12,839 bases of DNA from an uncultured beta proteobacterium (GTDB lineage Bacteria > Pseudomonadota > Gammaproteobacteria > Burkholderiales > Burkholderiaceae_C): positions 1 to 12,839 of the forward strand of contig CAISLL010000144.1 in the NCBI GenBank assembly GCA_903886165.1, given 5' to 3'. The notes under the pieces are model-generated. The model saw nothing but the letters and a program-made list of their open reading frames with translations, did no database searches and was not told where the DNA came from. Shown one piece after another: positions 6,347 through 12,259 of the stretch (the stretch's first letter is position 1; the number at the start of each line of letters is the position of its first letter). The position numbers and the translations under genes were made by a program.

Positions 6347-7825
6347 TCACGGGCGCTGATTGTCCACCACAGCCCAGTCAATCAGCGCGTCCAGCGCCGG
6401 GCGCACCGCGCCGGCATTGGGATGGTTGACGATGGCCACCAGCACATACCGTTTGCCGCTGGCGCCGTGCACAAAGCCGGCCAGCGCCGTGACTTCGCGC
6501 AGGCTGCCGGTTTTCAGGTGGGCGCTGGAAACACCGGCCCGGCTGCGCTTGAGGGTGCCGTCCACACCGACCAGTGGCAGGGAAGACAGCAACTCGGGCA
6601 TCAGGGGCGAGGCATAGGCCGTTTGCAGCAGCTGCCCGAGTTGCTGGGCGCTGATGCGGCTTTGGCGCGACAGGCCCGAGCCGTTGTCGATGACCGGCAC
6701 GTGGCTCGGGTTGATGCGGCGCTGCCACCACTGGCGCACCACCTCACGGGCCGATTCGTCGGTGCTCACGGGGACCGTCTCGGCGCCTGCGGGCGGGTTG
6801 CCACCGTTGGCGCCGTTTGCATGTGCCCCGGATCGTCCGAGTGTCAGGAACAACTGCTGCGCCATCACGTTGTTGCTGTATTTGTTGATGTCCCGAACCA
6901 CCTCTGCAAGGGGAGGCGAGCTCATCTCAAACGTGGGTGGTGCATCCGGCGCGGCACCGTCCCGCACGTCGCCATCAAGCCTGCCTCCCATGCTGCGCCA
7001 CAGGCCTTCCAGCGCGCGGGCGTTGTAGCTGGCTGGGTCGGCGTAGGCCACTGGCCAGACCTTTTCACCACAGTCGCGCGGGTAGCTGCCGGCAAACAGG
7101 ATGCGCTTTGGGTCAGAGAAATCGGCTTTCAAGGCAGCGCGGTAGTCACCACATGCGCCGGTTATTGACAAGGGCACCTGGCTCGGCCAGCGTACCCCGG
7201 CCAGCGGAGGGTCAATTTGCACAAGCGCCACAGCTCCGTTGGCCTCGGGCATGAAGGTCATGACGAGTGACTTGTAGTTCAGCAGCAGCGCATCAGGCGC
7301 AGCGTTGTAGGGGCGAAGTGGCTCGCCGTCGAAGTCGCCGGCGTTGGCGGGCGGCACGGCAAAGGCGCGACGATCGAGCACGATGTTGCCGGCAATGCGC
7401 TGCACGCCCAGGCCCTGCAGACGGCGTAGCAGCAGCCACAGGCGCTCCAGTACCAGCTTGGGGTCGCCCTGGCCCTGAATCACCAGGTTGCCCTTGAGCA
7501 CACCACCCGTCACCGGCCCATCCAGCCAGACCGGTGTGCGCCAGACAAACGCCGGGCCGAGCAGGTCAAGGCCAGCGTAAGTGGTCACCAACTTCATCAC
7601 CGAGGCCGGGTTCATGGGCACCTCGCTGCGGTGGCTCAGGCGCGGTGCACCCTTGCCATCGGCGTCCAGCACCAGAATGGCCACAGCGTCGGTGGTGACG
7701 CGGGCCTGTGCCAGGGCTGCCAGCACCGTGGGTGGCAATGCCTGAGCCGTGGCGCCGGCGCAGGCCCACCCTGCGGCACACAGCAGCAGGGCTCGGGCCC
7801 ACCAATGGGTCAAAGAATTCCTCAT
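6347..7825 (-). CDS. dacB: D-alanyl-D-alanine carboxypeptidase/endopeptidase, PBP4 (peptidase S13)
   Basis: This periplasmic low-molecular-weight penicillin-binding protein trims terminal D-Ala from, or cuts cross-links in, peptidoglycan. The 492-residue product starts with a Sec signal peptide (RNSLTHWWARALLLCAAGWA, probable cleavage near ATAQA). The catalytic motifs are in order: SVMK (Ser75, Lys78), SNN (317-319) and KTG (438-440), with the large insertion between the first two that marks S13 enzymes. DNGSGLSR (near 380-387) and VDGTLKR are also characteristic. I chose ATG 7825 because the signal peptide begins there; an upstream ATG at 7888 would add 21 residues lacking signal character. 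No strong ribosome-binding site is visible. It runs divergently from the DMT transporter gene (65 nt apart) and is followed by the SemiSWEET gene at its stop codon. Confidence 0.94.
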   Translation of the reverse strand: MRNSLTHWWARALLLCAAGWACAGATAQALPPTVLAALAQARVTTDAVAILVLDADGKGAPRLSHRSEVPMNPASVMKLVTTYAGLDLLGPAFVWRTPVWLDGPVTGGVLKGNLVIQGQGDPKLVLERLWLLLRRLQGLGVQRIAGNIVLDRRAFAVPPANAGDFDGEPLRPYNAAPDALLLNYKSLVMTFMPEANGAVALVQIDPPLAGVRWPSQVPLSITGACGDYRAALKADFSDPKRILFAGSYPRDCGEKVWPVAYADPASYNARALEGLWRSMGGRLDGDVRDGAAPDAPPTFEMSSPPLAEVVRDINKYSNNVMAQQLFLTLGRSGAHANGANGGNPPAGAETVPVSTDESAREVVRQWWQRRINPSHVPVIDNGSGLSRQSRISAQQLGQLLQTAYASPLMPELLSSLPLVGVDGTLKRSRAGVSSAHLKTGSLREVTALAGFVHGASGKRYVLVAIVNHPNAGAVRPALDALIDWAVVDNQRP

Positions 7826-7890
7826 GCCTGAATTATGGGTGCGACTGGCCGTCCGGTGCTGTGGACGCATCCGCCACGGATAATGCATGC

Positions 7891-8898
7891 ATGCCTGCCT
7901 TGTCCCATTTATTCAGCCGCTTCTCACCCCGCACCGTGGGTTTGTTGTCTGCCCTCGTCACAGTGCTGATCTGGACCTCGTTCATCCTGATTGCCCGCGC
8001 CTCGGCCGACCCGGCGCGGGGCGGCCTGCTGAGCCCCTTTGACATCGCCTTTTGCCGCATTGTGGGTGCGGCGATGATTTTGTTGCCGTGGGGCGCGTAC
8101 CTGGTGCGGCGCGACCGTGCCAGTGGCAAGCCCGCAGCCTCCTGGATGGGTGTGTCGCCGCTGTCCGTGCATGTCACCCTGCGCGTGGGCCTGTTTGGCG
8201 GCCTGCTTTACGCCATGCTGGTCTACAGTGGGTTTGTTTATGCGCCTGCGCTGCATGCCTCGGTGCTGATGCCGGGCAGCCTGCCGCTCTGGACCGCGCT
8301 GCTGGCGTGGTGGCTGCTGGGTGACCGCATCACACCCATGCGCGCCTTGGGCCTGGGCCTGATTGTGCTGGGTGATTTGCTGGTGGGCGGGTCCAGTCTG
8401 CGCCACGCCCTTGACGGTGGCGAGGTCTGGGTGGGTGACTTGTTGTTCGTGCTGGCGGCCATGTGCTGGGCCACCTACAGTGTGCTGGCGCGTCACCATG
8501 GCCTGGACGCGGTGCGCGCCACCATTGCCATCACCACCTTTGCGTTTGTTGCCTACGTGCCCACTTACAGTGCCCTCGTGTTCACCGGTGTTATGCCTGG
8601 TCATGTGTTCACGGCCCCGTGGCGTGATGTGTTGTTTCAGGCATTTTTTCAGGGCTGGGGCTCGGTGGTGATCTCCGGCATCACCTTCACGCAGATGATT
8701 CGCCACTTTGGCCCGGTGCGCTCAACCATGATCACCGCGCTGGTGCCGGGCCTGTCGGCCCTGGGCGCGGTGTGGTTGCTGGGTGAGCCAATGCGCTGGA
8801 ATTTGGGGCTTGGGTTGCTGCTGGTCACGGTGGGCATTTTGTTCGGTGTGCGCGCCGGTCTCCCAATTGCTATCAAATCAAAATCTGTTCATGCTTGA
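7891..8898 (+). CDS. DMT superfamily transporter, EamA domain protein
   Basis: The 335-residue inner-membrane protein has about ten hydrophobic segments arranged as two EamA repeats, for example GLLSALVTVLIWTSFILIAR near the N-terminus and VWVGDLLFVLAAMCWATYSV opening the second half. Members export or import small metabolites such as amino acids and nucleosides; the substrate cannot be inferred here. The open frame continues upstream to 7708, but that part is antisense to dacB and does not look membrane-like, so I place the start at ATG 7891 just before the first helix. There is no Shine-Dalgarno sequence, and a GATAAT hexamer lies 6 nt before the ATG. The last 10 codons run into an interspersed repeat (8868-8916), so the C-terminus PIAIKSKSVHA is repeat-encoded. 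Confidence 0.9.
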   Translation: MPALSHLFSRFSPRTVGLLSALVTVLIWTSFILIARASADPARGGLLSPFDIAFCRIVGAAMILLPWGAYLVRRDRASGKPAASWMGVSPLSVHVTLRVGLFGGLLYAMLVYSGFVYAPALHASVLMPGSLPLWTALLAWWLLGDRITPMRALGLGLIVLGDLLVGGSSLRHALDGGEVWVGDLLFVLAAMCWATYSVLARHHGLDAVRATIAITTFAFVAYVPTYSALVFTGVMPGHVFTAPWRDVLFQAFFQGWGSVVISGITFTQMIRHFGPVRSTMITALVPGLSALGAVWLLGEPMRWNLGLGLLLVTVGILFGVRAGLPIAIKSKSVHA

Positions 8899-8916
8899 TT
8901 TAAAAGGGCTGAAGGC
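8868..8916 (+). repeat. 49-bp interspersed repeat, copy C (3' end of the DMT gene)
   Basis: It begins TGCTATCAAATC and ends AAAAGGGCTGAAGGC, 49 nt like copies A and D. It spans the last 10 codons and the stop of the DMT transporter gene and 18 nt of the spacer before tsaB. The AT-rich head contrasts with the GC-rich genes on both sides. Confidence 0.65.
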
Positions 8917-8970
8917 GTGATTTATGTATAAATGTTGCTTTGATCTGGGTTGGATGCCAGGTGTGATGCC

Positions 8971-9702
8971 ATGAACCTCCTGGCCTTTGACACCGGCACC
9001 GAGCGCATGTCGATTGCGCTGCAACGCGGCACGGGCGACACCACCACGCTGTGGCAACACAGTGCCGCTGGTGGTGCGCTGACTTCGACTCACCTGATTC
9101 CTGAAATTCAGCGTCTGATGACGCAGGCGCAATTGGGCTTTGACGCGCTCGATGCGATTGTGTTTGGCGCCGGGCCGGGCTCGTTCACGGGCTTGCGCAC
9201 CGCATGTTCGGTGGCGCAGGGGTTGGCGTTTGGTGCGGCTGTGCCGGTGCTGCCGATGGACAGTTTGCTGGCGGTGGCGGAAGACGCCCGGCTGCAACTG
9301 GGGTCGCCTGCCAGCCTGAGCGTGACCGCCTTGCTCGATGCGCGCATGGATGAAATGTATGCTGCCAGCTACAGGTTTGAGAGTGGTTTGTGGTCATTCA
9401 ATAAGGGTTACAGCCTGATTCATCCAGAAGATTTGGTGTGCACAGGTGTCGACGTGCTGGCCGGTAATGTGTTTGCCACTTATGGCCAGCGCCTGAACGG
9501 CGCGGGCGTCCAACGTGTGGACGCCTTGCCCACCGCCGCCGCCATGTTGCGCCTGGCACCGGCCTTGCTGGCAGCCGGTGCAGCGGTGCCGGCGGAGCAA
9601 GCCCTGCCGACCTACATTCGCGACAAGGTGGCGCAAACCACGCACGAACGCGCGGCTGCCAAACTGGCGCTGGCTGCCGACCAGAAGGGGGCGTCAAGCT
9701 GA
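8971..9702 (+). CDS. tsaB: TsaB, tRNA t6A37 threonylcarbamoyltransferase complex dimerisation subunit
   Basis: TsaB is the inactive TsaD paralogue that scaffolds the TsaD-TsaE complex, which transfers threonylcarbamoyl from the Sua5 product to A37 of ANN-decoding tRNAs. The 243-residue protein has the ASKHA-fold N-terminus LLAFDTGTERMSIAL (3-17), the family signature GAGPGSFTGLR (66-76), LDARMDEMYAA, and the common C-terminal PTYIRDKVAQT. ATG 8971 is preferred over the longer frame start at 8950 because the conserved FDTGT motif then sits at the usual place and a CAGGTG site lies 7 nt upstream. It is the first gene of tsaB-rimI-UDG, a known order in related bacteria. Sua5, of the same pathway, is about 6 kb upstream. 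Confidence 0.95.
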   Translation: MNLLAFDTGTERMSIALQRGTGDTTTLWQHSAAGGALTSTHLIPEIQRLMTQAQLGFDALDAIVFGAGPGSFTGLRTACSVAQGLAFGAAVPVLPMDSLLAVAEDARLQLGSPASLSVTALLDARMDEMYAASYRFESGLWSFNKGYSLIHPEDLVCTGVDVLAGNVFATYGQRLNGAGVQRVDALPTAAAMLRLAPALLAAGAAVPAEQALPTYIRDKVAQTTHERAAAKLALAADQKGASS

Positions 9703-9740
9703 TGGACTGCCCGCGTCAAGCTGCCACGTGTCTGCGATGA
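9702..9740 (+). CDS. Possible 12-codon bridging ORF between tsaB and rimI
   Basis: An ATG shares its A with the tsaB stop (TGATG at 9700-9704). The frame reads MDCPRQAATCLR and stops with a TGA that overlaps the rimI start as ATGA (9737-9740). A purine run AAGGGGG lies about 11 nt upstream of the ATG. It could work as a coupling cistron carrying ribosomes from tsaB to rimI. The peptide itself is unremarkable, and chance is a real alternative. Confidence 0.25.
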   Translation: MDCPRQAATCLR

Positions 9741-10216
9741 TCGCACGCTTGAAACCCGTCGAGGCCATTTTTGAGCCGATGACCGAGGCAGGCCTTGATA
9801 TGGTCGAGGCGCTGGAGCGTCAAGCGCATCCGCACCCCTGGCAGCGCCGGCACTTTGTCGATTGCCTGGAAAGCGGCTACCAGGCCCAGCTGTTGATGGC
9901 GGGCGACGTGCTGCTGGGCTACTTTGTGGCCATGAAAGGGGTTGAAGAGGTGCATTTGCTCAACATCACCGTGGCACCTGAGTACCAATGCCAGGGTTGG
10001 GCGCAGGTGATGCTTGAGGCGCTGGCGCTGTGGGCGCGCGGGCAGGGGGCGCAGTGGCTGTGGCTGGAGGCGCGTACCGGCAACACCCGCGCCATCCATG
10101 TCTACAAGGCGCACGGGTTTCGCACCGTAGGCCAACGCCGCCAGTATTACCCGGCGGCAGACGGCCTGCGCGAAGATGCGCTGGTGATGAGCCTGAAGTT
10201 GGTTGCTTGCGATTAA
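9737..10216 (+). CDS. rimI: RimI, ribosomal protein S18-alanine N-acetyltransferase (GNAT)
   Basis: RimI acetylates the N-terminal alanine of ribosomal protein S18 with acetyl-CoA. The 159-residue product shows the RimI substrate-side motif QAHPHPW (29-35), the GNAT acetyl-CoA loop region TVAPEYQCQGWAQ (78-90) and LWLEARTGNTRAIHVYKAHGF (109-128). Glu111 and Tyr123 are 12 residues apart, the same spacing as the catalytic Glu103/Tyr115 pair of Salmonella RimI. QRRQYYP is also typical. The frame is open further upstream, but that section overlaps tsaB and is out-of-frame shadow, so I use ATG 9737. A GTG at 9728 is possible. There is no clear ribosome-binding site; a 12-codon reading frame (9702-9740) bridges from the tsaB stop to this ATG. 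Confidence 0.92.
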   Translation: MIARLKPVEAIFEPMTEAGLDMVEALERQAHPHPWQRRHFVDCLESGYQAQLLMAGDVLLGYFVAMKGVEEVHLLNITVAPEYQCQGWAQVMLEALALWARGQGAQWLWLEARTGNTRAIHVYKAHGFRTVGQRRQYYPAADGLREDALVMSLKLVACD

Positions 10217-10232
10217 AAGAGAAAATAGCCCG

Positions 10233-11174
10233 ATGAGCCTGCACCTTGACTCCCGCCAACGCGCCATGCTGCGCGAGATGGGTGTGCACGTCTGGCTGCC
10301 TGAGGCGTCCGCGCCGGCGGCTGACGCTGCGAGTGCCTTTGGGGGTGATTCAAATACTACTGAAAAAATAGCTGTTGTCGCAATAAATAAAAGGGCTGCA
10401 GGTGAAAACGGTTTGAAAAGTCCTGCCGCAGCCCAAGCGGCCACGCCAGCCGTCGATACGCGCCAGATGGTGACTCCCAGTCGCCAACCAGCGGCGGCGA
10501 CGGCACGCAGCCCCGGCCCGACCACGGTCATCGCCTTGCCGCAAGCCATTGACACCATGTCTTGGCTGCAACTTGCCGACGCGGTGGCGCATTGCCAGGC
10601 CTGCACCATGTGTTTTGGCCGACGGGCGCCGGTGTTGGCCGCCCCTGAATTGCCCATGCCATGTGATTGGCTGGTGGTGGGAGACCCGCCCGACGAAGCC
10701 CAGGAGCGCCTGGGCTTGCCGTTTGTGGAAGAGGCAGGTTTGCTGCTGGACAACATGTTGCGGGCGGTCGGCGTGCGGCGTTTCCTGCCCGGGGCTGAGT
10801 CAAATAGCCTGCCCGACAAGCGCGCTTACCTGACCCATGTCCTCAAGTGCCGCCCGGCGCTGATGCGTGCGCCGGATGCCGCCGAGTTGGCCACCTGCGC
10901 CCATTACCTGCGCCGTGAAATTGCCCTGACCCAGCCCAAAGTGATTCTCGCCATGGGCCGTTTTGCCATGCAGGTGTTGCTGGGCGACACGCCGCCTGAA
11001 AGTGCCAAATTGCCGCTGGGCAAGCTGCGCGGGCAGGTCTGGCAATTTGCGGGGGTGCCGTTCGTGGTGACCTACCCGCCGGCCTACCTGTTGCGCTCAG
11101 GCCAGGACAAGGGCAAGGCCTGGGCCGACCTGTGTCTGGCGCTGGACGTGGCGCAGGGCAAACTGCGCGGCTGA
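10233..11174 (+). CDS. Family-4-like uracil-DNA glycosylase with altered catalytic motifs
   Basis: Family 4 enzymes remove uracil from DNA and carry a 4Fe-4S cluster. The 313-residue protein has a low-complexity N-terminal region of about 110 residues and then the UDG fold. The cluster ligands look intact: Cys121 and Cys124 (CQAC), Cys206 (LKCRP) and Cys222, with the family spacing of 16 between the last two. Motif A, normally GE(A/G)PGxxED, reads GDPPDEAQE (150-158), and motif B, normally HPAYLLR, reads PPAYLLR (282-288). The usual catalytic Glu and His are therefore Asp and Pro. Activity is doubtful or changed. Residues about 41-57 are encoded by an interspersed repeat in the linker. ATG 10233 lies 16 nt after rimI and is preferred over a TTG at 10203 that overlaps rimI. 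Fold assignment is firm; function is not. Confidence 0.85.
   Translation: MSLHLDSRQRAMLREMGVHVWLPEASAPAADAASAFGGDSNTTEKIAVVAINKRAAGENGLKSPAAAQAATPAVDTRQMVTPSRQPAAATARSPGPTTVIALPQAIDTMSWLQLADAVAHCQACTMCFGRRAPVLAAPELPMPCDWLVVGDPPDEAQERLGLPFVEEAGLLLDNMLRAVGVRRFLPGAESNSLPDKRAYLTHVLKCRPALMRAPDAAELATCAHYLRREIALTQPKVILAMGRFAMQVLLGDTPPESAKLPLGKLRGQVWQFAGVPFVVTYPPAYLLRSGQDKGKAWADLCLALDVAQGKLRG
10355..10403 (+). repeat. 49-bp interspersed repeat, copy D (inside the UDG gene)
   Basis: It begins TACTACTGAAAAAATAGC and ends AAAAGGGCTGCAGGT, and is 49 nt like copies A and C. The preceding GTGATTCAAA is shared with copy B. It is translated in frame as part of the N-terminal linker of the uracil-DNA glycosylase-like protein, so it probably adds only spacer residues. 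Confidence 0.65.
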
Positions 11175-11227
11175 GGGCGATAGGTGCGGTAGACCGGTGC
11201 TCGTGGCGTGATGGCGCCAGTATTCCT

Positions 11228-11257
11228 TTGGCAATTCGAGCGCCTATACTGTACAAA
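11228..11257 (+). promoter_or_regulatory. Candidate sigma-70 promoter of the toxin-antitoxin operon
   Basis: TTGGCA at 11228-11233 and TACAAA at 11252-11257 are separated by 18 nt and lie 31 nt before the antitoxin ATG. An overlapping TATACT (11245-11250) has no suitable -35. Assigned by eye only. Confidence 0.4.
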
Positions 11258-11262
11258 TACCT

Positions 11263-11275
11263 GCACATGATGTGC
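11263..11275. promoter_or_regulatory. Candidate operator palindrome upstream of the antitoxin
   Basis: GCACA and TGTGC flank a TGA centre, between the candidate -10 and the AAGGAG ribosome-binding site. Phd/YefM antitoxins autorepress by binding short palindromes in this position, so this is a plausible operator. The arms are only 5 bp. Confidence 0.35.
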
Positions 11276-11288
11276 TAAGGAGAAGGTC

Positions 11289-11579
11289 ATGGGAATATCC
11301 ACAAGCGACGTTGTCCCGCTCTCACACGCCAGAGCCAACTTTTCTGAGCTGGCCGAGGAAGTCAAGGCAGGTGCCGAGAAGATTGTGACGAAAAACGGTG
11401 AAAGCTTCATCGCGCTGATTGGCTCTGACCGGCTTGACTACTACCACCAGCTGGAGCGCGCGCGCATTCATTTGCTCCTGATCGACGAGGCATCCAGGGG
11501 GCTTGACGATGTGGCTGCGGGTCGAGTGACGGATGCACGCAGTGCCATCCAGTCAATCAAGCGTCGGCGCGGCGCCTGA
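11289..11579 (+). CDS. Phd/YefM family antitoxin
   Basis: The 96-residue protein has the Phd/YefM N-terminal DNA-binding and dimerisation region: VVPLSHARANFSELAEEVKAG followed by EKIVTKNGESFIALIGSDRL, matching the family pattern of an early (A/S)RxNFsEL helix and a strand with vItkNGkp.vaLis. The C-terminal tail, about residues 60-96 and rich in Arg and Ala, would wrap the toxin. The start is well supported by AAGGAG 6 nt upstream. The gene is followed immediately by a RelE/ParE-type toxin, so the two form a type II toxin-antitoxin operon, with antitoxin first as usual. It is likely autoregulated through the upstream palindrome. It lies next to an integron-cassette-like region, consistent with an accessory location. 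Confidence 0.88.
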   Translation: MGISTSDVVPLSHARANFSELAEEVKAGAEKIVTKNGESFIALIGSDRLDYYHQLERARIHLLLIDEASRGLDDVAAGRVTDARSAIQSIKRRRGA

Positions 11580-11598
11580 CCGACACTGGAATTTGGCA

Positions 11599-11994
11599 GT
11601 GGTCACGAAAATCGTCGTCAAATTGACGGCCAACTTTGAGCGTAATCTCGCCGACATTGAACAATTTCTGACCGAAGCGGATGCGCAGCAAACCTTTGAT
11701 GGCCTGCTGGATGAACTGCTTGACACGGTGATTCCCAATCTCGAAAGGTTTCCAGGCATGGGGCGACCCTTTCTGAACCGGGCCGTCGGGTCGGTGGAAG
11801 CCACGAATGCGTTGCGTGCGTTGCGTGCGAAATTGACGGCGCTGATGATTGAGCCGGATGCACTTCGTGAATACGTCATGGCCCACTATTTGGTGCTGTA
11901 CGCGCAGATTCAGGGAACGCTTCATCTGCTGTCAATCAAGCACCATCGCCAACTGTCTTTTGATTTTGACGCGCACTGGGGCTCGCGCTACTGA
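11599..11994 (+). CDS. RelE/ParE superfamily toxin
   Basis: The protein is predicted to be the toxin partner of the upstream Phd/YefM antitoxin. From GTG 11599 it is 131 residues, longer than the usual ~100. VVKLTANFERNLADIEQFL at the N-terminus, the central LERFPGMGRPFL (a leucine, proline and glycine turn seen in many ParE/RelE toxins), YVMAHYLVLYAQIQGTLHLLSIKHHRQ near the end as core strands, and SFDF at the tail fit the fold. Whether it cleaves mRNA or poisons gyrase cannot be decided. The frame is open back to an ATG at 11533, which would overlap the antitoxin gene by 47 nt; those extra residues do not look like the family, so GTG 11599 (20 nt after the antitoxin stop) or TTG 11593 is more likely. 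A 9-bp tandem repeat at 11809-11829 encodes ALRALRA. Confidence 0.78.
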   Translation: MVTKIVVKLTANFERNLADIEQFLTEADAQQTFDGLLDELLDTVIPNLERFPGMGRPFLNRAVGSVEATNALRALRAKLTALMIEPDALREYVMAHYLVLYAQIQGTLHLLSIKHHRQLSFDFDAHWGSRY

Positions 11995-12139
11995 GTACAT
12001 TCAACTGTCGATATGGACTTTCCCGCTGGTTTGATCAAGTTACGTGAGGGACGAACGACAGACTCCATGCAGACCACCTTCTTATTGCCAGAACCTCGGC
12101 CAGAGTCCGCAGAATAAGATTTTGCTATAAATTTGCAGT
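11995..12139. other. Non-coding stretch between the toxin gene and the cassette region
   Basis: I see no supportable gene here. Open frames on the - strand crossing it are low-complexity and overlap the attC-like sequence. ATTCAAC at 11999-12005 matches the short integrase core pattern RYYYAAC, but it is unpaired with any partner at a normal attC distance. Confidence 0.4.
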
Positions 12140-12175
12140 CGAACGTTGTCGCTCCGCTTGAGCGAGGGGTTAGGC
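12140..12175 (-). repeat. Truncated or degenerate integron attC site
   Basis: Read on the - strand it starts with a perfect RYYYAAC core, GCCTAAC (12175-12169), followed by CCCTCGCTCAAGCGGAGCG with a 5-bp stem CGCTC/GAGCG (12164-12160 and 12154-12150). This beginning matches the first half of many long attC sites, whose spurious translation gives NPSLKR, as it does here. No GTTRRRY partner follows within a normal attC length, so the distal half looks lost or diverged. It lies about 85 nt beyond the tautomerase stop. Confidence 0.5.
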
Positions 12176-12259
12176 CTCGCTGGGCGCGTACCCGAGCTTG
12201 ATTGCTGCGAGGCAGTGCACACACGCTCGTTCAGGAGGTGAACCTGCTGACGGGCTTTG

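Noticed and set aside
6248..7168. 306-codon open frame on the + strand
   Set aside because: Antisense to dacB, whose SxxK, SxN and KTG motifs are clear; the translation is His/Gln/Arg-rich without domain features.
7924..8706. 260-codon open frame on the - strand
   Set aside because: Antisense to the DMT transporter; extremely rich in Gln, His and Arg, a typical shadow frame.
9716..10819. 367-codon open frame on the - strand opposite rimI and the UDG gene
   Set aside because: Long only because of high GC codon bias; composition is Arg/Ala/Gln-rich with no recognisable motif, and the + strand holds two well-supported genes.
11246..11265. LexA-like box near the antitoxin promoter
   Set aside because: CTGT is present but the matching ACAG at the correct spacing is absent.
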